In this document: in pieces, positions 7,040 through 11,852 of the stretch | How positions within the stretch are numbered: the first letter of the stretch is position 1 | Layout of the letters: each line of letters starts with the position of its first letter | Assembly: GCA_041591915.1 (NCBI GenBank) | Contig: JBFHRB010000090.1 | Coordinates: 1 to 11,852 of the forward strand | Direction: 5' to 3' | Source: JBFHRB01 sp041591915 | GTDB lineage: Bacteria > Actinomycetota > Nitriliruptoria > Nitriliruptorales > Nitriliruptoraceae | Length of the DNA: 11,852 nucleotides | Program-made: the position numbers and the translations under genes | The notes under the pieces: model-generated | Told to the model about the DNA's origin: nothing | Databases searched by the model: none | The model's input: only the letters and a program-made list of their open reading frames with translations

Positions 7040-7710
7040 GCGACGAGGCCAAGCCGGACAGCCCGCTCTCGATCGACGAGCTCAAGACGCCCGACCTGGA
7101 CCCCGACGACGTCGGCGAGGTCCCGATCCCGGAGCCGCTGGAACCCGAGTCCGAGGGCGAGCCGATGGCCACGGCCGAGGGCGAGGCCACGGCCGAGGGC
7201 GATGGCGGTTCCGATGGCGAGGCCGCCGAGGAGGCCGCCGAAGAAGCTGCCGATCAGGCCGCCGAGAAGGCCGTCGTCGGGACGGGCGAGCAGGAGGTCG
7301 ACTGCCCAGGCTGTGGGCTCACGCTCGTCGGCGAGTCGCCGCGCCCGACCGCCGCCTGGTTCTGCCCCCGATGCGACTACCCGCTCTTCTGGGCGGCCGA
7401 CGACCCACCGAAGCAGCCACCCTCGCGCAAGGCACGACGTCGCCTGCCCGGAACCGGCGGGCTCATCGTCCTGGGTGCCGAGCCGTGCTGGCACTGCGGC
7501 GAGATGCTCGAGCCCGACGACCGCGAGTGCGGTCGCTGTGCGGCCGTCGTCCCGAAGCCGCTCGCTCCGACCGTGCTGGTCCCGGAGCCGTACCCCGAGC
7601 CCGTTCCCGTCTCCGTCAGGCCCGTGACCTGGCCCTACATCGCCGCGGCGGCGTGCGCAGGCAGCTCCGTGGCCATCGTCCTCACCCTCTGGGCGACCGG
7701 ATCGTTCTAG
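7036..7710 (+). CDS. Double zinc-ribbon protein with C-terminal membrane anchor
   Basis: A 224-residue protein of unknown function. Residues 1-85 are a very acidic, low-complexity, probably disordered arm (Glu, Asp, Ala, Gly). Then come two zinc-ribbon-like modules: C90-x2-C93 with C110-x2-C113 (CPGCGL and WFCPRCDYPLF), and C151-x2-C154 with C165-x2-C168 (CWHCGEML and ECGRC). A Pro-rich linker (PEPYPEPVPVSVRPV) leads to one hydrophobic helix at residues 199-220, after which only four residues remain. There is no signal peptide, so this looks like a tail-anchored protein with the acidic arm and zinc ribbons in the cytoplasm. It sits between gpI and the cap gene and is translationally coupled at its 5' end, so it likely serves the particle: docking at the membrane, sensing, or cargo binding. 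All three are inference. The next ATG follows directly after its TAG stop. Confidence 0.8.
   Translation: MSDEAKPDSPLSIDELKTPDLDPDDVGEVPIPEPLEPESEGEPMATAEGEATAEGDGGSDGEAAEEAAEEAADQAAEKAVVGTGEQEVDCPGCGLTLVGESPRPTAAWFCPRCDYPLFWAADDPPKQPPSRKARRRLPGTGGLIVLGAEPCWHCGEMLEPDDRECGRCAAVVPKPLAPTVLVPEPYPEPVPVSVRPVTWPYIAAAACAGSSVAIVLTLWATGSF
7167..7202 (+). repeat. Perfect 18-bp tandem duplication in the acidic arm
   Basis: The unit GGCCACGGCCGAGGGCGA occurs twice head to tail (7167-7184 and 7185-7202). In the reading frame it codes ATAEGE then ATAEGD. It keeps frame, lies in the disordered acidic arm of the zinc-ribbon protein, and is probably a recent slippage product that may vary in copy number between strains. 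Confidence 0.85.
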
Positions 7711-8460
7711 ATGTTCGAAGAGATCGACCGCAGTCTCGAGCGCTGGCTCCGCGCTGAGGTCCCGCTGCCTCCGGGCGATGCGGAGATCAGCTTCGACCAG
7801 CCCGAGAAGACGTGGGACGCCAGACGCTCCACGCCTCTGGTCGACCTCTTCCTGTACTCGCTCAGCAAGTCCGCGTCGCGCGCCGAGACGGGTAGCCGCG
7901 TCGTGCCTGGGGAGAACGGTGGGCTGGCTCGCGTCCGCGTGGTGCCGGTCGTCGAGGCCCGCTACCTCGTGAGCGTCTGGGGGGGCGGGCCCGGCGTGGA
8001 GCACGAGCTGCTCGGGCGGGTCATGAACGTGCTCGCGGCCAACCGCGAGATCCCCGACGCGCACCTGTCCGACGCGCTCAGGGCCGCCCGGCCGGCGCCG
8101 TCGCTGTCGCTCGATCCGGACACGCAGACCTCGTTCACGCACCTGTGGTCCGGGCTCGGCGTGCCGCCCCGTCCGGCGATCCAGCTCCTGGTGTACGCGC
8201 CGACCGGCGTCGCGCGGCCCAACGACGTCCCCGACCCTCCGAGCGCCGTCCGCCTCGGCGTGGGGGAGCGTCCGCCCGCCGCCGCCTTCGCGCCCCGGCG
8301 TCGGGTCTTCGGGCGCGCCACGGCGGCCTCGGGCGAGGAGGAGGGGCAGCAGCGTGCCCGCGCCGTCGTCGACGACTCGGCGCGCACCAAGGACGGCCCG
8401 TCCAAGACCGTGCTCGACATCGGCCCGTCGTTCCGCCAGACCGGCGCGCCGGATGACTGA
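7711..8460 (+). CDS. DUF4255 / Pvc16_N family tail terminator-cap protein (Afp16-like)
   Basis: A 249-residue protein whose residues 1-180 fit the DUF4255 (Pvc16 N-terminal) family: an N-terminal helix (MFEEIDRSLERWLRAEV), then ISFDQPEKTWDARRSTPLVD followed by LFLYSL, then a beta-rich core (VEARYLVSVWGGG), a long helix with EHELLGRVMNVLAANREIP, and HLWSGLGVPPRPAIQLLVY. Afp16 and Pvc16 cap the tube and sheath at the far end and set the finished particle length. The last 70 residues are Arg/Ala/Ser-rich and probably disordered, with a short ordered-looking VLDIGPSFR near the end. The ATG directly follows the previous TAG and no Shine-Dalgarno sequence is visible, so translation probably relies on reinitiation. 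It overlaps the next gene by eight bases. Confidence 0.9.
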   Translation: MFEEIDRSLERWLRAEVPLPPGDAEISFDQPEKTWDARRSTPLVDLFLYSLSKSASRAETGSRVVPGENGGLARVRVVPVVEARYLVSVWGGGPGVEHELLGRVMNVLAANREIPDAHLSDALRAARPAPSLSLDPDTQTSFTHLWSGLGVPPRPAIQLLVYAPTGVARPNDVPDPPSAVRLGVGERPPAAAFAPRRRVFGRATAASGEEEGQQRARAVVDDSARTKDGPSKTVLDIGPSFRQTGAPDD

Positions 8461-10690
8461 GCCCTCACGCCTCGACGTCCAGGGCCCGGCCGGTCCGCCA
8501 CCGCCCCCGCCCGGCGTGATCGAGCCGAGGATCAGGGCGGACCTCGCCCAGTCGACGCTCGTCGTGCCGCCCGGTGAGGCCGCGGAGGCGGTCGTGCGCG
8601 TCACGAACAACTCCGAGGTGATCGAACGCATCAAGGTGCGGCTCCTCGGACTCATCGCCGAGTCCTCGCGGGTGAGCCCGCGGGAGCTCACCCTGTTCCC
8701 GGGTGAGTCCGGCGAGATCACCGTCGAACTGCACTTCCACGATCGACTGCCGCGCGGCACCCACCAGGGGATGTTCTCCGTGGTCGGGAGCTCCGGCTCG
8801 CTCGTGCCCGCCGAGCTCCCGCTCACCATCGAGGTGCCCCCGTCACCGGGCGTCCGCCTCGCGGCGGAGCCGCCCGTGCGTACCGCCGGCAAGAAGGCGC
8901 GCTTCGACCTCGACCTCGTCAACACCGGCAACACGCCGCTCGACCTGCAGGTCCGCGCCGCCGATGCCGATCGCGTGCTCTCGCTGCAGCTCGCCACCAC
9001 CAAGCTGGGCCTTGCCGTCGAGCAGTCCGAGACGGTCGCGCTTGTCGCTCGCAAGCGCCGCCACTGGACCGGCGCACCGATCGAGCACATCATCACGATC
9101 GACGTCGAGGGCGACGACGTCGCCGAGTCGACCGAGGTCCGCTTCCGCCAGAAGGCGCGCCTCACCGCGGGCGTGATCACCCTGCTCACGCTGGCACTGA
9201 TCCTGACGCTGTGGGCCCTGGCCATGTACTACGGCGTCCAGTTCGCCCTCGATCCGGCGGATCCCCAGAAGATCGTCCCGGCCTCGTTCAGCACGGGCGT
9301 CGGGCTGGCCGACCTCGACCCGGCGACGGCCGGAGGCGCGGTGAGCGGGGCGGTCCTCGCCTCGACCACGGCCCAGCCGGTCGCGCGCGTGATCGTCGAG
9401 GCGTTCGACCAACGCGGCAACCTCGTCGCGGCGACGGCGACGGGGGAGGACGGCGCGTTCGAGCTCGACAGCCTGCTGCCCGTCCGACATCGCCTGCGCA
9501 TCCGTGCACCGGGCTTCGTCGAGCAGTGGTGGCAGGGGGCCGCCGACGCGCAGAGCGCCACGCCGGTGTTGGTGAGCGCGGCCGAACCGACGGAAGGGCT
9601 GAACGTCCTGCTCGTCGGCAACCCCGGAGCGCTCGGTGGCCAGGTGATCGCTGGTGACGGGGACCCTGTCCCGATCACCGTCGAGGTCGTGGCGCTCGAC
9701 CTGCTCGAGGGCAGCGGCGCCCGGACGACCGTCTCGAACGAGCAGGGCATCTGGCGCATCGACGGACTCGTCGCCCCGGCCACCTACCGCGTCACCTACC
9801 GGGCACCGGGGTACGCGCCCGTCGAGCTGACCCAGCCCCTCGGAGGGGGCCAGGAGCTCGTGGTGAACACGGCCCGCCTCCCGGCGGCGGACGGGGCCAT
9901 CAGTGGGTTCGTGCTCGACCGTGCCGGCGATCCCGTCGGCGGCGTCGCGGTGACGGCCCAGAGCGGCGACCTGGTCGTCGAGGCCACGACCCCGACCGCC
10001 GGCCTCGTCGGCTCGTTCACGCTGCCCGATCTCATCACACCGGGCACGTACCTCCTCAGCTTCGCGGCCGAGGGATTCGCGCCAGAGACCCGCGCGGTCA
10101 GGCTCGGTCCGGGCGAGACGGTGGAGGGCATCGAAGTCGTGCTCTCGCCGGCGCTCGGGATCGTCACCGGTCGAGCGCTGGACTCGGACGGGGTGCCGCT
10201 GGGTGCCGTGCGCGTCACCGTGTCGGGCGGCGGGACCCTGCTCGCGACCGAGACGCTGACCAGCGGCGACGTCGGCAGCTTCCGGGTCGCGGGCGTGCCA
10301 CTGCCCGGCGTCTACGCCGTGACGTTCGAGGCGGAGGGGTACCGCTCCGAGACCGTGCAGGTGTCGCTGAGCAAGCTGTCGCCCGAGGCCCGGGCAGAGG
10401 CCCGTCTGCAGCCGGCGCTCGGCGCGATCGCTGGCCTCGTGGTCGATGACGCGACCGGACAGCCAGTCGGGGCCGTTCGGATCGAAGTGTCGGATGGCAA
10501 CATCACCCGCACGACGACGACGGCCTCCGCGCCCGCCTCGGCAACGGGGCGGTTCCAGATCGGCCAGCTCCAACCGGGCAGCTACACCATCACCGCCACC
10601 GCGTCGGACGGGTCGACCGTGACCGTGCTGCGGACCGTCCGTGCCGGCGAGACCGCTGAGGTCGAGCTCCGCCTCAGGGGTTCGCCGTGA
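8453..10690 (+). CDS. Single-pass membrane protein: two Ig-like domains, TM helix, five carboxypeptidase-regulatory-like repeats
   Basis: A 745-residue membrane protein. A Pro-rich start (GPPPPPPG) leads into two Ig-like beta-sandwich domains at about 25-125 (VPPGEAAEAVVRVTNNSEVI) and 128-233 (ARFDLDLVNTGNTPLDLQV). One hydrophobic helix follows at about 240-262 (GVITLLTLALILTLWALAMY). After a linker come five carboxypeptidase-regulatory-like sandwich modules beginning near residues 294, 392, 481, 569 and 657, with marks such as PGTYLLSFAAEGFAPET and PGVYAVTFEAEGY. There is no signal peptide, and basic residues (RFRQKAR) precede the helix, so I predict the Ig part in the cytoplasm and the repeats outside. 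ATG 8453 is preferred over the open frame reaching 8354 because the latter runs through the cap gene; no Shine-Dalgarno is visible, suggesting coupling. No enzyme motif is seen: these repeats are binding or spacer folds, not peptidases. A docking or trigger role is inference. Confidence 0.85.
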   Translation: MTEPSRLDVQGPAGPPPPPPGVIEPRIRADLAQSTLVVPPGEAAEAVVRVTNNSEVIERIKVRLLGLIAESSRVSPRELTLFPGESGEITVELHFHDRLPRGTHQGMFSVVGSSGSLVPAELPLTIEVPPSPGVRLAAEPPVRTAGKKARFDLDLVNTGNTPLDLQVRAADADRVLSLQLATTKLGLAVEQSETVALVARKRRHWTGAPIEHIITIDVEGDDVAESTEVRFRQKARLTAGVITLLTLALILTLWALAMYYGVQFALDPADPQKIVPASFSTGVGLADLDPATAGGAVSGAVLASTTAQPVARVIVEAFDQRGNLVAATATGEDGAFELDSLLPVRHRLRIRAPGFVEQWWQGAADAQSATPVLVSAAEPTEGLNVLLVGNPGALGGQVIAGDGDPVPITVEVVALDLLEGSGARTTVSNEQGIWRIDGLVAPATYRVTYRAPGYAPVELTQPLGGGQELVVNTARLPAADGAISGFVLDRAGDPVGGVAVTAQSGDLVVEATTPTAGLVGSFTLPDLITPGTYLLSFAAEGFAPETRAVRLGPGETVEGIEVVLSPALGIVTGRALDSDGVPLGAVRVTVSGGGTLLATETLTSGDVGSFRVAGVPLPGVYAVTFEAEGYRSETVQVSLSKLSPEARAEARLQPALGAIAGLVVDDATGQPVGAVRIEVSDGNITRTTTTASAPASATGRFQIGQLQPGSYTITATASDGSTVTVLRTVRAGETAEVELRLRGSP
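9332..10687 (+). repeat. Five tandem carboxypeptidase-regulatory-like modules (protein-level repeat)
   Basis: Modules start near residues 294, 392, 481, 569 and 657 of the membrane protein, giving spacings of about 98, 89, 88 and 88 residues. Each opens with a Gly-x-(I/V)-x-G strand pattern (GAVSGAVL, GALGGQVI, GAISGFVL, GIVTGRAL, GAIAGLVV), continues with a P(V/L)xxV segment, and ends with a PGxYxxxxxAxG(F/Y)-type strand. The modules have diverged at the DNA level, so this is an old duplication and not a simple sequence repeat. Confidence 0.75.
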
Positions 10691-11852
10691 ACGGCTCCTC
10701 CGGGACGACGTCCACCCGCGCGCTGGTCCGCGCGGACATCACCGAGCCCGACCAGCACGTCGCGCTCGGTGAGCCGGCCGTCTTCGAGGTCGAGATCACC
10801 AACCTCGACTCGGTCATCCGTTCGTACGACGTGGACGTCCTCGGCCTCGATCGCGCGAACGTCGTCGTCGAGCCGTCGGTCAACTACCTGTTCCCGGGCG
10901 AGCGCCAGCTCGTGACGGTGACCATCACCCTCCCCGCGGACCACCCGGCGGGTCGCCGAACGCTCGGCATCGAGATCAGTGATCGACGGCCGGATGGTCC
11001 TCCGCCGGCGGTCGTCGAGGTGACGGTCAGCACCCCGGGGCAGCCGAGCGTGGTCATCACGGCGGAGCCGGCATCGCAGGAGGTCGGCAAGACCGGGACG
11101 TTCCTCGTCCACCCCACCAACACCGGCAACACCCTCCTCGACATCGGCTTCGAGGCGCTGGATCCCGAGCGGCTGGTCACCACGACGTTCGACCCTCCGC
11201 AGGTCACCCTTCGGCCCGGTGAACAGGCCGTCGTCCGCGCGACGGCGGTCGGCAAGCGCCCCTTGGCCGGGACGCCGGCGATGCGCGTCCTCGAGGTCGG
11301 GGTCACCGGGGAGGACGTCCAGGCGGTCGCCACGGTCGTCCTGTTGCAGCGGCCCCGGATAAGCCGGATGCTCATCTCGCTCCTCGGGCTCCTGCTCGTC
11401 GTCACGTTGTTCGCCTTCGTCATCTCCCTCAGCTTCGGCCGGGTCGCCGAGCTCAGTGCGGAGAACGAGGCACTGGTCGCCCAGGGCCTCGGGCTCGATG
11501 ACGAGACCGCCGGGAGAGGAGTGTCGGCTGCAGTGAGCGGCCAGGTCGCCTCGAGCACGGGCTCGCCCATCGACGGAGCGGCCGTCCGCCTGTTCACCGA
11601 GGACAACCTGCTCCGCCCGGTCCGCTCGACGGTGACCGACGAGGCCGGCGCGTACCGCTTCGGCGGCGTGGACGACGGGGTCTACCTCGTGCAGGCCGAG
11701 GCCGCCGGCTTCGGGCTGGTCTGGTTGCCCGGGGTCTTCGACATCGCTGAGGCCGACACCATCGAGGTCGCTGACGGCGCCTCGCTGAGTGACCTCGTGA
11801 TCGTGCTCACCGGTCGACCCGGGTCGGTCTCGGGGCGCGTGCTCGGTGATGA
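10687..11852 (+). CDS. Paralogous Ig / TM / carboxypeptidase-regulatory-like membrane protein (3' end outside window)
   Basis: An open frame of 388 codons that runs off the window edge. It repeats the plan of the previous gene: two Ig-like domains at about 12-112 (VALGEPAVFEVEITNLDSVI) and 118-222 (TFLVHPTNTGNTLLDIGFEA), one hydrophobic helix at about 228-251 (MLISLLGLLLVVTLFAFVIS) preceded by basic RPRISR, a short Glu/Leu-rich linker (VAELSAENEALVAQGL), a first carboxypeptidase-regulatory-like module from residue 282 (AVSGQVASSTGSPIDGAAVR), and the start of a second at 379 (GSVSGRVLGD). The NTGNT..LD motif after the first Ig domain is shared with the upstream protein, showing a tandem duplication followed by divergence. 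AGGGG at 10676-10680 is six bases before GTG 10687, which overlaps the previous stop as GTGA. Topology is predicted N-in, C-out as for its neighbour. Confidence 0.85.
   Translation, partial: MNGSSGTTSTRALVRADITEPDQHVALGEPAVFEVEITNLDSVIRSYDVDVLGLDRANVVVEPSVNYLFPGERQLVTVTITLPADHPAGRRTLGIEISDRRPDGPPPAVVEVTVSTPGQPSVVITAEPASQEVGKTGTFLVHPTNTGNTLLDIGFEALDPERLVTTTFDPPQVTLRPGEQAVVRATAVGKRPLAGTPAMRVLEVGVTGEDVQAVATVVLLQRPRISRMLISLLGLLLVVTLFAFVISLSFGRVAELSAENEALVAQGLGLDDETAGRGVSAAVSGQVASSTGSPIDGAAVRLFTEDNLLRPVRSTVTDEAGAYRFGGVDDGVYLVQAEAAGFGLVWLPGVFDIAEADTIEVADGASLSDLVIVLTGRPGSVSGRVLGD

Noticed and set aside
8354..8452. Possible 33-residue N-terminal extension of the first Ig-repeat membrane protein
   Set aside because: It overlaps the cap gene in another frame, is Arg/Pro-rich and has no ribosome site; ATG 8453 fits the operon overlap pattern.
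6934..9225. Long minus-strand open frame of 763 codons opposite the zinc-ribbon, cap and membrane genes
   Set aside because: It is a shadow of GC-rich plus-strand coding sequence, spans four well-supported genes, and its translation shows Arg/Gly/Asp-rich low-complexity sequence with no recognisable domain.
8843..10573. Minus-strand open frame of 576 codons opposite the repeat membrane protein
   Set aside because: The plus strand has clear Ig, membrane and repeat domains; the antisense product has no fold pattern and is rich in His/Arg/Asp as expected from GC-rich complement.
9332..10690. Carboxypeptidase activity for the repeat membrane protein
   Set aside because: Only regulatory-like beta-sandwich modules are visible; no zinc-peptidase catalytic domain or HxxE-type motif context is present.

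Overview
This 11.85 kb stretch is one continuous block of plus-strand genes from a contractile injection system (CIS), the phage-tail-like machines related to Afp, PVC and the Streptomyces CIS. The DNA is strongly GC-rich, several genes start with GTG, and most junctions are ATGA or GTGA overlaps. Together with the gene set (a DUF6760-type small protein, a DUF4255 cap protein, membrane proteins with carboxypeptidase-regulatory-like repeats), this points to an actinobacterium or a similar high-GC lineage. The exact taxon cannot be read from the window.

Layout. 27-694: a tail-assembly-type protein and a 58-residue DUF6760-like protein. 681-1151: a gp19-like inner tube or tube-initiator protein. 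1123-1611: an unrecognised 162-residue protein. 1608-2270: a LysM-ended hub/tube adaptor (Afp7-like). 2273-4123: a VgrG/gp27-gp5-like spike (Afp8-like). 4135-4563: gp25-like baseplate protein (Afp9-like). 4560-6491: large baseplate J-like wedge protein (Afp11-like). 6488-7039: gpI-like tail protein. 7036-7710: a double zinc-ribbon protein with a C-terminal membrane anchor. 7711-8460: DUF4255/Pvc16_N terminator-cap protein. 8453-10690 and 10687 to the window end: two paralogous single-pass membrane proteins, each with two Ig-like domains, one membrane helix and carboxypeptidase-regulatory-like beta-sandwich repeats. The second is cut by the window edge.

The tube, hub, spike, baseplate and cap genes would build the particle. 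The sheath, main tube, AAA+ ATPase, tape measure, tail fibre and any cargo are not in the window; sheath and main tube probably lie upstream. No PAAR tip gene sits in the usual place between gp25 and baseplate J.

The most interesting part is the 3' half. Three predicted single-pass membrane proteins are built into the particle operon, all with a predicted N-in, C-out topology. This suggests a particle that is assembled in the cytoplasm and docked to, or triggered at, the producer's own membrane instead of being simply released. That is inference from architecture. No promoter, terminator, RNA gene, mobile element or CRISPR array was found, and the longest gap between genes is 11 bases.
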